60,000 nucleotides of DNA from NCBI RefSeq assembly GCF_910592395.1, contig NC_088308.1, positions 9,875,001 through 9,935,000 on the forward strand, given 5' to 3'. The notes under the pieces were generated by a model that was given only the letters and a program-made list of their open reading frames with translations, searched no databases and had not been told where the DNA came from. The position numbers and the translations under genes are program-made. This DNA comes from Lineus longissimus (Eukaryota; Nemertea; Pilidiophora; Heteronemertea; Lineidae). Numbering within the stretch: position 1 is the stretch's first letter; each line of letters starts with the position of its first letter. Positions 9,105-21,653 of this stretch are shown here, one piece after another.

Positions 9105-10669
9105 TTTAGAGGCCCGGGAAAGCGGACTAGCAGATCAGACGATGGGAATGTCATGGAAATGTGCCCTTGCATTGGTCATGTGCATCATATCATTATTTGC
9201 AAATCTCACCTTTATACAGACTTTCAAAGCTCTTATATGTCACGACAACAAATTGTGTTGACATACGCCCGGGTTAGTCGCACAATGAATAGACACAGCC
9301 TGATCTCATGATTATTCTTAAACACACCCATACATGTTGTAGGCCTATAGGCCTATGCCATGCATGTGTTAGGTGAGAGGACGATCAGGTTCCATTATGG
9401 AAGAGTGGCTGCATCACAAGAAAAAATAGCCAATTGTGCTCTTATTTGTTAGTTTATTATTGTAACCTTATTGTGTCCATCGTTAGACATGATCATATTT
9501 TGAGGTAAATTAACCAGCGGGTTACATGTTAAACACGCACAAAATCAATCTATGCATATTTTTCCATTTGTTCCGTCGCTTTCCACAGTATTTTCTGTAC
9601 GTGTTATTCAAATCATGATTTTAGAACCTTGAATAACCAGATGAACACAATACTTCGTAAACAACACTATTTCGTTAAAGACTCCAAAAACCCACTTTTT
9701 CCATCTTTACTGAACTTTTTTCCTTTCCAAGGACAGGCCAGCTCGGCAAGCTGGAAGGCCTACAGACTTATCGACAATCTAGGGAATTTTTGGGAATTGA
9801 TTCTCCAGGGCCGGGTGAGATTACAAAGTAACGCTTCTTTTTTCAATTTGGAGGGAAATTGGGATGGCTGAATTTTAGGGGTATGCGTAAAACGGCCGGG
9901 GTTCTTTTCGCTACAAAAAGCGACATTTGCACTTTAGTATGGACGGCATGTTTGACACCTACTACTAACCTAAGAGAAGCCGAATGACTGACGATTCCTA
10001 CGATTATTAAAGAGGTCCTTAATGTACTCTGGACACTGTAATTTTCAAGCTTTTCATTGGGGTATCGAAAATGCCGAATTATCAATGTTTATCAGATCAT
10101 TGCAACTTGTTCGCAATCCCATATCTCGATACATGCCAAGAGTGGGCCTACGGCCATTAACAACAAAAATAGAAAGTCCGCTTGAAGTGTTTATTCTTTG
10201 GGGGAAAAAGTTATTTCTACCTGAAATGTCCACTCGATGATCGATTCCGGTATTGTTTTTGCTTTTACTTGGTTACTTAAACAGTTGAGTGTAAAATAAC
10301 TATTATTTTCTTCCCTACAACTGCTTACGCGAAACCCATTGCAAAATGTGTAAACATTGTTCCAACTTCTGCCGTAAGTGGTTTTGATTCAACATGTTCA
10401 AAGAATGAATTATCCGAAAGCCTGAAAGTCTATCATTTTAATGGAACAAACCGGTGGGGCTATATCTACCTACGGTGAGCAATACCGACCTTTTGATTTT
10501 GAAGACTGTTGAACCGTTTCGTCGTTGATGTCCTCTTTTCACCGCTTCCTTCCGTCCGTTTGTGAATCCTGACTTGTTATGGGGAAAAGTGATTAGAATG
10601 GAACGTCTTGTATATTTTCCTGGTTCTAAAAATATATGTCGGTCGGTAAGCACATAACGATTTTTTTCT
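9105..10669. other. Non-coding spacer
   Basis: Only short chance frames occur (9629-9871, 9843-10085 and 10022-10240 overlap on opposite strands). No repeat family or gene was recognised. Confidence 0.4.
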
Positions 10670-10849
10670 CAGGCGTCTGACTTACTATCTCAGGCACCTG
10701 ACTTGCTATCTCAGGCACCTGACTTACTATCTCAGGCACCTGACTTACTGTCTCAGGCACCTGACTTACTATCGCAGGCACCTGACTTACTATCTCAGGC
10801 GCCTGACTTACTATCTCAGGCGCCTGAGTTAGTGAAGTCAGGCGCCTGA
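10670..10849 (+). repeat. 21-bp minisatellite with a palindromic core
   Basis: About eight and a half units of 21 bp start at 10670, 10691, 10712 and so on, with consensus CAGGCACCTGACTTACTATC plus T. The first six or so units carry CAGGCACCTGA or CAGGCGTCTGA; the last three carry the perfect palindrome TCAGGCGCCTGA. The final unit is truncated at 10849 and followed by an A run. Confidence 0.9.
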
Positions 10850-11344
10850 AATTAAAAAAAATGTCGTCATTGAAGAAAAAAAATTACCATATTCATTCCC
10901 AGCCACCGCACAGATCATACAAGTAAAAAATTGGTTGAAATTGGTCGTCGGGAAAAATATTTTTTATTTCTCTCTATTTTATGGTGGCGAGAAAAAAATG
11001 TGCCCCCGGCGGATTCGTAATCCAACAAATAAAAGAAAACGAGGCCTAGGGATTATTGAGGCTTTGACGGGCTTTTAGGGTTTTTCGGTCAGCATGCACA
11101 ATTACGCACCCCATGGTGGTTTAGCTGCGAAATGTCGTTTTGCAGAATCTCACAAACCATTGTTTTTTATTTTACCATTAACCCTCTCTACGCGGTGCAT
11201 ATTTGTGTTGCAGAACAACATAAAGCCTTTTTGAAAAGCTCAAGAACCTTTATTTCTACGAGTGTAATCATGTTTTGTTCTTGCAGTGACAGAAGACAAT
11301 TGTGTCGAAAGCATTTCAGTTACCCACATGTCATGTCGTGAACA
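10850..11344. other. Non-coding spacer
   Basis: AT-rich sequence with several A runs. No gene or delimited element was seen. Confidence 0.4.
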
Positions 11345-12444
11345 GCCTAGTTCATACTCCGACGCACGACCGCCGGCGACCGACGCACGATCAAATTCTC
11401 GACGCCGACGTCGTGGTGTTGATTCATACTTTCGCGTGCGACGGCGATGGCCATCGGCGTCCGGACGCGCGTTCGGTCGGCGTGCGATATTAAAGAGTTC
11501 AACAAATTTGAACTCTCTGCGTCCGATCGCGGCGTCGTACCAATGAATGATCACTTTTCTGGTCATGGGACCAAGGACTCATGTTTATGCATATTTTCAA
11601 AGGCGCCTAGTTCAAACTGGAAAGACGGGGAATGGGAATTGATTACGTCGTTTTACGCTTGAGCTTCCTCACATAACGAAGTTAAAATGTCGGACGCAGA
11701 AGAGCTACAAATATGTGAAGTAAAACGTTACATACATATCTCGTCGGTGGCGTTTCCTTCGCATCCTGTAGAGGACAGCCATTGCCTGGACATTTAAAAT
11801 AAGCAGTGCGTCCTCCTCCTCCATTTTGACGTGGCAGAATGTTATAATCGCGTGAGCATTCATAGTCACGCGATACGACGCCTACAAAATCGTGCGATGG
11901 CATAGGCGATCGACGCAGGACGCTGCGTTCGACGCCGGCGATGGTCGTGCGTCGGAGTATGAATCCACCTTGAGCCATCGCACGATTTTGTAGGCGTCGT
12001 ATCGCGTGACTGACATAGGACCAAGTACTGAGCATGCGCGCGGGTGTGGTGTTGAATGATTTTAGCTCCGGAATTTTTGCCAAATTCATTTGTTCTCATG
12101 ACTATCTCGCTATTTATGTCAACTAATCTTGTGCAGTATCGACCCGATGATATTCTGACGGAGTTTCGTGATCAATCATCCATCCTACGTGTCTCTTGGT
12201 CCCTCTCGTGTACCTTGGTCCCATGACCAGAAAAGTGATCATTCATTGGTACGACGCCGCGATCGGACGCAGAGAGTTCAAATTTGTTGAACTCTTTAAT
12301 ATCGCACGCCGACCGAACGCGCGTCCGGACGCCGATAGCCATCGCCGTCGCACGCGAAAGTATGAATCAACACCACGACGTCGGCGTCGAGAATTTGATC
12401 GTGCGTCGGTCGCCGGCGGTCGTGCGTCGGAGTATGAACTAGGC
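11345..12444. mobile_element. 1.1-kb inverted-repeat (foldback) element with 232-bp arms
   Basis: The left arm 11345-11576 is the reverse complement of 12213-12444 with essentially one mismatch noticed in 232 bp. The spacer is 636 bp. The arms are rich in CGACGC/GCGTCG words, which create open frames reading the same Arg-rich peptide on both strands; these are not genes. The spacer holds a nested inverted pair (about 11867-11905 with 11974-12012) and a 70-bp block (11902-11971) repeated directly at 12446-12515, just outside the right arm. The near-identity of the arms suggests a recent origin or arm conversion. No transposase is present and the target duplication is unclear. Confidence 0.75.
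11902..11971 (+). repeat. 70-bp direct repeat, copy 1
   Basis: Matches 12446-12515 with about one or two differences. Both start ATAGGCGA and end GAATCCACCTT. The unit carries the same GTGCGTCGGAGTATGAAT end as the 232-bp arms, so arms and direct repeat belong to one family. Confidence 0.8.
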
Positions 12445-12445
12445 T

Positions 12446-12515
12446 ATAGGCGACCGACGCAGGACGCTGCGTTCGACGCCGGCGATGGTCGTGCGTCGGA
12501 GTATGAATCCACCTT
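12446..12515 (+). repeat. 70-bp direct repeat, copy 2
   Basis: Second copy of the block at 11902-11971. It begins two bases after the right arm of the foldback element ends. Confidence 0.8.
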
Positions 12516-12730
12516 AAGAGTACGTCCCAGTTAATATTTCCAGCAAAGGTTATGAAAGTGTCCCACACTCTGGATGAGGCCTGGTTGTGACGTTGTTTAC
12601 AATGGTCTTTTTCTCGGCTGGTTGTGATCTGTAGGACCCAACAGTGATCATTGCCTGTGAAATTCTGAGAGAGGTTTGGATGTCTGCAGCCTTTTCCGAG
12701 TTTAATATTCTGGTTTGATCTTACTCATAA

Positions 12731-12794
12731 GAAAACGGATAACCCTTAACCAGAACTTTTAAGTTCTGGTTCTGGTTAAGGGTTATCCGTTTTC
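12731..12794. repeat. Palindromic hairpin with 26-bp arms
   Basis: 12731-12756 (GAAAACGGATAACCCTTAAC...) is the exact inverse of 12769-12794. The 12-base loop contains a second GTTCTG, a small slip duplication. GATAAGAAAACGG recurs at about 12937-12949. Confidence 0.8.
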
Positions 12795-13499
12795 ACATTA
12801 AAATGTGAATCTCAATGGGGTTATTGTCCTGAGCTCCATTCAGACAAACATAATCAGGTTGAAATCGATTTAATGTTACTGTTATTTGATGGGATATTTG
12901 ATGTATATAGTTGTGATTTTGAAGCCCACTTTCTAGATAAGAAAACGGTTCATTTTCTCATCGATGAGCTTGTTTTGGCACACACATAAGGAGAGGTGTA
13001 AGGTATGTCGTTTCAATATTGTTGAACGCGCAATTTGGCGTAAACCTTACAAACATTGTGTACATCAACTTTGGAGTTACCTCATAAAAAAACAATTTAC
13101 AGTATGTGTTGACAGTGATTACAACCTGGTTTTGTATTTTTTATAACAAATTGCAAACAGATGAGAGTGCATGCATTGTGGTTTGATTATTGTTATGTTT
13201 TGCAATTAGCGGCTAAATCATGACTTCCAGTTAATTGCTCAAGAGAGCTGTGCGATCAAAGGAAACTTGCCGTGACTAGACTCTTTATTTGAAAGACTCT
13301 ACTGTTTGGCAACCAGAAAAGTTCCTCGAGCGCTGACTCTGCCTAAAATCGGCGAACAGAGTCCAGGCAATTATGATTCATTATGTTACACTCCAATGGG
13401 TAGCCTGGAATGTGCTTGCCTTGAGGAAAGACCTTAATAATACATATCAGAGACGTCTCGAATAATACAGCAGGTGTTTTGATTAAAACGCAGGGCTTC
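12795..13499. other. Non-coding spacer
   Basis: No gene or element recognised. The open frame at 12964-13146 has no supporting feature. Confidence 0.35.
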
Positions 13500-13622
13500 A
13501 TTAGTGAGGTTTCGCAACCACCAGGTTAGGCCCTACGGCGACGTTTATCTATTGTGTGAGTTCACCCGAACAATAGATAAACGTCGTCGTAGGGCCTAAC
13601 CGGGTGTGCGAAACTTCACTAA
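13500..13622. repeat. Foldback of 123 bp with ~55-bp arms
   Basis: ATTAGTGAGGTTTCGCAACC at the left pairs with the inverse of the right end ...GCGAAACTTCACTAAT. The inner stem around TTAGGCCCTACG(G/A)CGACGTTTATCTATTGT is almost perfect, with a loop of about 14 bases. Mismatches cluster in the outer half. It could be a small foldback MITE; a pre-miRNA-like RNA is possible but unsupported. Confidence 0.8.
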
Positions 13623-14735
13623 TTTAAAGCAGACTCGTCCATGTGTACCAAGTTTCAGATTCATTGCTTTACCGGTTAAGAAAGGTACTATAGTTACACT
13701 CTAACAGCAAATTTATGTGAGCTTTTAAGTAGGTCAAACAAAAAGCCGTATGATGTATGATATATCCGTGATAGGAATACCTACTACAAAATTTTTATCC
13801 CAAAAAGGATTCACCTGATCAGCGATATAACGCACTTTGTTTGTTTTCACATATCGCACCCTAGTGGCAAGAGATGAAGTTGAATCGAAATTTTAGTGGT
13901 GTTGTACACATCAGTTGAGGAGTACCAATTGGTACGTTGAACAGTCTAGGAGGAGATATCACGTTCGGATCGGCTGACATACTGACGGACGGACAGACAG
14001 ACTGACGTCGAACGGTAGTGCAATATCTCTCCACTCTTTCGGAAAGCGGGGAGATAACGACATGTAGCTACCAAAATCTCAGAAAGTACGACTGCACTAT
14101 TTTTAAATCATACTGTATAGCCACAAGGAAATGTCACCGTAAATCAACCAGTTGGAATGACCATATCGAAATATCATTTAGGAGCTTCATTGCCTAGTTA
14201 TTTTCAACAAATAGGCCAATATCAGAAAGAAATATAAAAGCTCGTTTACTATCTTTTGTTAGGACTTTGCACGCCTTGCATTCTCCAAACAGATCTGAAG
14301 AAAAATCTCTCTGCCAACACGGACTACCACTACAGCATGTCATCACAGGCGCTTGTAAATACTAGCGTTCAGCAATCAAGTAGCGATTGATCAACCTTCA
14401 ATCACTTGAAACACAACCTACAGACAATCATTTATTGTCTGTACGTAGGTTATGTGTATTAGCAAAACACATTACTTCAAATGAATGTGTTTTTGGTATG
14501 AATCAATTCAGTCTGGACCGATTCCTACGTTTTTGGTATTTCTACGTGCCTGTGATCTTCTCCACGAATCGTAAAGTTGGTGAAATAAAATGGCGGTCGT
14601 TTTTTGCAGACCTGGAACGACGTCATCACTAAATCTAGTTCGATCGCTGCGCAGGAGTTTCAAGATTGAGCCGAGCTTTGAAAGAAACCTGTCTTCATTC
14701 CAGACTTGACCTCTGCTAATCGAGGAAGCGCCATC
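13623..14735. other. Upstream region of the PEBP gene
   Basis: About 13860-14050 contains a GACGGACGGACAGACAGAC stretch and looks like part of a dispersed repeat, as such runs occur in the element ending at 21055. The rest should hold the promoter and 5' UTR of the PEBP gene. I see no definable TATA box. Confidence 0.35.
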
Positions 14736-14772
14736 ATGAAGACGTTTATCGCCTTTTTCTTACTCGTCGTAG
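14736..14772 (+). CDS. PEBP gene exon 1 (signal peptide)
   Basis: ATG at 14736 gives MKTFIAFFLLVV plus one base, then the donor G|GTAAGT at 14773. The hydrophobic run continues over the junction as VVACRA, a plausible signal-peptidase region. An upstream in-frame ATG at 14706 would add ten polar residues before the hydrophobic core, so the inner ATG is preferred. Confidence 0.8.
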
Positions 14773-17153
14773 GTAAGTTGAAAGATCGATATTCAAACCA
14801 GGATTCTAGGCTATATGGCGAAGTTTGTCAGAAACCCGAGTCACGGTGTCAGATCAATGACAAAATTATTTCATTCGTACTCGATATCGCTCATAAATAA
14901 CAAATACAGTGGAGACGCTATTAAGCCGGTTGAAGAGTGCCTGTTGAAAAAGCCTACATTACGTGTAACAGGCCTGCCGGACAAAAACCGGCTAAATAGA
15001 GTTGACACAGTATTTGTTGTCGTATTCGCATTTAAAGTGGCAAATGGAAGGGGTGACGGGTGATTTACATAATACGCTGTTACCCCATATGCCTGCATGA
15101 ACAACTGCAAAATTAATCACAACAACTAGATATGCATGAGCGAAATCGCGTACGAGTAAAATAATTTTATCTTTGATTGGAGAACGTGCGAGTTTCGTGT
15201 TGGAAATATCAGCGAGTTTCCGCATCGCTTACGATTACGATTACGATTTGTGGTTGACGTCATCGATTTTTGATGCTACGTCATCCCCGCGAAATCGTCG
15301 ATGGCACATTCGTCTCGTTCTCACGAGGATTCCGGCTGATCTTCGTAAGTCAAAAACGATTACATGGATTAGAGAAAAGTCTATTTTCCACGCTACATAT
15401 CAAATCGAAGGTGAAATATTCATTGAAGAATACTTTAAAACATATCTGTCAAACATAGCAACTGCATTTAATGTGACCAACGGCGATTTTGATCATGTTT
15501 TAGCGCCGAAAAAGGTGCACCCAGAGCATGAGAGCAGAGTATAGGGCCTACACTACAGGAAACCATGTACAGTCGTTGGTGTGAATGCGGAAACAAAATT
15601 TCTGGTTCATGCCGGTTTTGAGAATATTACGATTACGACTTTGAAATCGTAATCGTAATCGTAATGTTAAGCGAGGCGGAAACTCCCTATTGTCCCCTGA
15701 TTGCCGAGAACACGTCACTTACATGTAGTTATGTTTAAATGCTGTTTGAAAGGATGCACGTTAAACCAACACGATGGCCCTGTTAATTAATATACATGTA
15801 CTCCATTCTTCCCTTTACCTGTCTCACTACCGAACATGGCAAAATAATGACAACGTCCGAGGTAGGCGTATTTTGATTGGGGAGAGCGCAAGTTATAGAA
15901 GGGCCTAAGTTACATAAAAAATGTAATGCAAGTTGGACCTTGTGGCTCGATGTGTAAAGATGAGGTTACTTTGGGTTAAGCGTTTGCTTTGCATTTTGGA
16001 TTTGTGTGGTGATTTCGATGGACAGTGATGACGATTAAGACGATGGGGCGGACGTTGAAGGGGCTGGATATGAAAAGCGGCATCTTCCTGGTTACAGCTT
16101 AAATCAGCGGTTGGACTACGTTGACACTTTCAGACTGCACCATGTGATATACATCGACCATGTCTGGTCTATGCGTTCATTTGCGAACCATTTTCGTATC
16201 CACTCACGGACTTTCTCTAGACGAGTAGATGAATACGAGGATTTGGCAGAAAGGCGTGATCGATGCACGCAAGATGAGAGAATACGACGACGCAGAATTC
16301 GACAACATGGCCGTGACGAACAAGGTACCTCAATTTTTTGTCATTAATTGACGGAAAACGTTTGCCCTCAAGTGGAGTAAAAGATCATTGTGAGCTGTTT
16401 CAGTCAGTTGCATTTTCTAGATTTTTGTTTGAATAATTTCGATCTGGGGCCTGTAGTGAATCCTTAAAAACGCTCCGGAGAAAAAAGCAACGTCACTTTG
16501 CTTTAGACTGCCAAAGCGATCACGTCATACCAGGAGGCCAGGCGTATCCATTACATGCACACACAGGAACGTTTTGTTTTGTGTCTGAATACGGCTGCAC
16601 CAAAAATGAAGAAATGCGACACCCCAAAAAGTCTCAGCCGTACTACTCTGTGTGTACCTTGCTTAAAAGAACCACTCATTCTGATGCGGATCACCAAAAC
16701 TAAAGTTTCATTTTCTTTCTGTCTTTTTTCAGTATTTTGGCCAGAGATGGAAAACCAACTCCCCCCTCATCGCAGATCAATACCCGGCCCATCGGCATCA
16801 TCTGTCCCGTCAAGAAATCCAACGAGTGAATAGACAGCACTCCCTCATCCCTTCTGACTTAACGATTAACCGCACTTTTAAGAGCCACCTCAGGTCCTTA
16901 TGGAAAGCATGGGTAATTGGGCGTCCTCATAGTGAGGAATTAAGAAGGACACTGTGATCTGATTTCCCACCAGGAATTGGTGCGTATGATCAGTATCGGT
17001 TGGGAAAGATTGGCCGAACGAGTCATCGACAATAGATGGTGGCTGAGCTGGCTTCTTCCTGAAGGAAATGTGGGCGCAGTGATCCCACCTCCAGTAAATG
17101 GCGAGCTGATAGAGAATGATGATGATAAAGAGTTGATGTTTGAATCGGATGCC

Positions 17154-17208
<55 letters not shown>

Positions 17209-20200
17209 GATTTAACAATAAACCTTTTTTAGTAACGTTCACTTAGTTTAATCCATTCATTTGTTCAAATGCTGCCCATTACCCCACTATCAGACCAACT
17301 TAACAGTTTATCATTTGGCCAGACATTCGTTTGGATAACCCTGTATTATTGTGTCTGTTCAAACTGTGAAATCCAAAATCCAAGTGTCCTATCTTGTGCT
17401 GTAACACTGGAGAGCATACGGGAGCTATTGTCATGCTTTGGCCCGGTTACATACCGATTACCTCATAGAGTTTAGGACGCTTTGATGATCATCTCAGTGC
17501 TGGGACACCGACTGTATAATCTATTCAACCAGGACATTACTATTTTGACCATACTCCCACCCCATTTTCCTGAACATTGGTCTTAGAAATAATATTTATG
17601 GGTTCGGTCGTGGGAGAGGTAAATGGAAGAATAGAGTAATGTAAACTGCACCTGTATTGGTCAAGGCACGTTAACACTACACAGGATTGAGACCTGGGAC
17701 AATAAAATGATGTCATATTTTTTCTTGGTATTTGTGTTACTTCTATCTGTCTTGTCAGGTACCTTCACTTGGGGTCATGTGCAGGCCTTCACGAGTTCCT
17801 CAGGTCGGCCCAACTACAATGTAGCTTTTAAGGGTCGAATTCGGTGTAGAAGTTTAACATGTACGGGGAACAAAGAATTCTATCATGCGCTTCAATATTC
17901 AAGCTACTGGTGGTCATGGCCTTTTCTGAATAACCAGAATCCGTCAGATAACAAAAGGGCGGGACACTTTTTCCTTCTACCTATACAGGGTCGCAAATCA
18001 GGTCATAGCAAATATTACGTCACGAGATCTCGAGGTGATGAAGCGGATTTAAAATTCAATATTCCAACCTCAATTTTGATTTTGATCCGATATTGATAAA
18101 TTCATTGAAAACATCGAACATGCATCAGCAAACATACCAGGTCGAGGTCTGAATATCGAATTTTGGCCTTCTAGGCTTTTGTACCGATCTGTAGGGCCCA
18201 ACTCAAGATCTCACCCGAGCATATTTTTAACAGTCATATTGAATTTCTTGGCACACGACTTTTCTGAGAGTTCAATAATCGGGCTTTTGACTAATGAATG
18301 CTTATATATTCTCCCTTGGCCCTGCACTTTTCTTTAAGAATTTATAGAATGTATCATAGAACTCTTGAATTCAATAGATGTATACAGCAGATAGCATGTG
18401 ATAAAGGTACCAATATTTAATAAAAGACGTTCAACTTGACAATAAAGCTTAGGCTTTATATACAAACTGTATAAACTGAATTTGAACCGCATTTGGCTGG
18501 ACGAGACGATCCCATTGAACTGGGACAATGAGACATTTATCTTTAACAGCCGATAGTCATGTGACAAGGCATATACAAACTGTTGTTCGTATTCGCTAAA
18601 GGGGGTTTCGCATGACCAGTGATTTAGCCTACGTTTTACAATTTCTCGGGCGGATGAACCTTCATATTCCTGTTTAAAAGAATTGCGCAAACCAGTTGGC
18701 TATATTCGGCCTGATGGAAATGTGAACACTAGGGCCCGCAGCAGTGTTCCATTCAGAAACTCGCGTTTGGCTTGGTGATGCATCCATTATACTTTGATAC
18801 CGGCTGAGGTGCGGGGAGGGCATTATATTGCTCGTGCAAAGTTCGCTTTAAGGTTTTCTTCTCCAGCACTGAACAGACCGGAGAAGCGAACACTACCTAC
18901 TTTCGACCAACATTTTTCATTTTCGGGGGGGAAAGTAAACCTTCTTTTTTCATTTTGATAAGTCCGGCGTAGATCAGTAAGCTAAAATCGACCTGATGAA
19001 CTTGTGAACATTCGCCCTGCAATAGGGTTCCATGCAGAAACTCGCGTATGACCTGATGATGCATCAATTACTTTGATACCGACTTGGGCGCGGGAAGGCA
19101 TTGCTCGTACGAGGTTCGCTTTAAGGATGGCCATTTTTGAGCACGGAACGACTAGGCCTATATAAAGGACAGAGATGGACATTGATGATTTTGATATCAT
19201 TGGCATAGACACAAACCTCTGGGGCCGGAAATGGAGGAATTATACAATTCCGAAAGTACAAGCCAGCAACGAACAGAGACGGCGACCCGCAACTGTATGT
19301 CATACACATACCACCAGATCCCCAGATCCGACATCCCCAGAGATCAGCTGACGTCATCACGCGCGAAAGTCAGTCATACTGACGAAATTAGTAGTGTAGA
19401 AATGAAATCTCAAGACAAATTTCCTCCATTTCCGGCCCCAGAGGTTGGTGTCTATGCCAATGACATCAAAATCATCCATGCCCTACGACTAACGTGTGCG
19501 CGAGGGGAGGAGGATACGACTGACTCTGGATTTCCGAGAATTTTCTCCTTCTTGTCGGAACAGAACAGTTATTTCTTGCCTTTACAATGTTTGCAGCATG
19601 CAGGGCCTATGATGTACCAGACCCAATGACCATTGCACAAAAGAACTGGACGTTCATACCTCGCTACCCTTGGTCCCCCACGGTCCAGATTGGCATCAAC
19701 TACCACTCGCCGAACTACGAGTATATTTACTGCTGCCAACGATATTCGAACTGGTAAGTATACATCATAAGGCTCATGCTTCCCCTTCTAATAAATAGAC
19801 AGGATTAGCAACCGCCCACTCTCAACTAATAGCCTGAAAACTGCATTGGACGAAAGAAAAGTGTATCTGATTTGTGCAATTGTTTTGATTTTGGGCACTA
19901 TAATAGTTGTGGAACTATTTGCTGATCTTACTGTTAACCAGACTGTACATATTTCTTTTGTTTGTTGACCTTTTTCAAGGAGCCGCTGTGGTATAGTGAC
20001 TGGGACTCTCGACTATCGGTCAAGAGGTCCTGGGTTCGATCCCCACTGTCGGCCAGAGACTGTAGGCAGGTATCAAGGCTTTGTCTTACTTGCCTCTCTG
20101 CACCCAGGTGTATAAATTGGTACCGGTCAGAAATGCTCACATTGTAGCGCTGGTTGAGCAGCTCATCTGAGGTCTACTGAAAGGTTTCAGGACGGACTGG

Positions 20201-21606
20201 GGTTAAAGTGTAAAGTCGGATTATAACCTTTATCATAGTTGATATCAGAATATAATGAAATGGTCCAAGGACCATGTGCTCACCTCGGGTAATGTAATGC
20301 ATGTCATTTGCAGTGGATAGTTTCTGGCTTGTTTCACCAGTTTTGATTCCATTGTATTATTCTTCTCGGCACTAAAGAAAATTACCGGTACCATCTAAGT
20401 ATAGCATTTTAGTTATAAAGTTGACTGAATTTCAGGGTTATTGAAGAGTGTACATGTCAGATGGAAATTGATTGACATCTGTTCAAAAGTTTAGGAGTAA
20501 TAGGAGTTCGTTGAATCTTCAAGATGGCGGTCTGGCGGCCATATTTGTCAAAGGACTTAACTGAAAATCAGGGATACTATAGAGTACTTAGATACATATA
20601 CAATCACATGAAATTTGGTTGTAATCCGACTTTGTTTGATTTTCAAGATGGCCGTCCTCACAAGTTAAGAACCTTCTAGCTCAAATAGAATCGAGACGTC
20701 CTATCGGTGATTTAGTGATCTTTGACCTCTGTGACCTTGAAATGTAGGTCAAAACTAAAATCCGGGTGACATGTCATTTAACCTTATTAGATACACCCAC
20801 CATAAAAATTTCGTCACTCTACGTACAACCATTAGCTTCAAAAAAGCCCAAAAAAAACTATTCCCAGCATGGCGCCTGGAGGCCAGAGAGAAGGTCATAT
20901 CGCGAAAAAGAAAAATAGGTCTGGGCATATTTCCCAAAGCTACCATCACACCAAGTTTTAGCCATCTAGCCCAAGCGGTGACGAAACGTGCACCACTAAC
21001 GGACGACGACGGACGACGGACGCCGCGATCTCGTATAGGCTCCCCAGAGGTGAGCTAAAAACTAAACTTTAAATTTAACTTTGACCTTTTCAGGGGACGA
21101 TATATTACAATTTCGCCTCTATCAAAGGTGATTTACAGACCCATAGAATTACGACAGAAACCACTGATTTATTTGAACTGGCAGATGCCAAGCAGCCTCA
21201 ATGGCAAGTACATGTATATAGATTTTACGATCGCCACATTATCTCGCCGTGCACCCATATCGAGGCTTATCCAGCATCCGGTACGCCCTTTCACCACACA
21301 GTACATGTATAAAGTGGGATGCTCGCCTGCGATTTTATGCGTACGTTGGCAGATTTTTAACCACATTGGAAACACTTCGTGAAAGCAAGGGGAAAGCAGC
21401 CTTTTATATCTGGCCCTTCTTTTTCCTCGGGGAGTTGTTGTCGCCATGACGTTTCTTTTCATTGTCTGGGATTACTGTCATGGGCTAAGTACCAGTGATT
21501 ACCTCGCCCCTCAGAAAATTTGGACTTACGACAGAAACCACTGATTTCTTTGAACTGGCATATGTCAAGCAGCCTCAATGGCAAGTATATGATTTGACGA
21601 TCACCA

Positions 21607-21653
<47 letters not shown>

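Noticed and set aside
11240-11566. Arg-rich open frames, repeated on the opposite strand at 12196-12534
   Set aside because: They are the same inverted-repeat arm read on both strands; the low-complexity CGACGC composition explains the open frame.
17707-18096. 129-codon frame with a signal-peptide-like start
   Set aside because: Lies in PEBP intron 1, no homology recognised, and its possible donor leaves phase 2 whereas exon 2 needs phase 1.
19979-20050. Possible tRNA gene (A and B boxes)
   Set aside because: No acceptor-stem pairing or proper anticodon arm; the body continues as a SINE.
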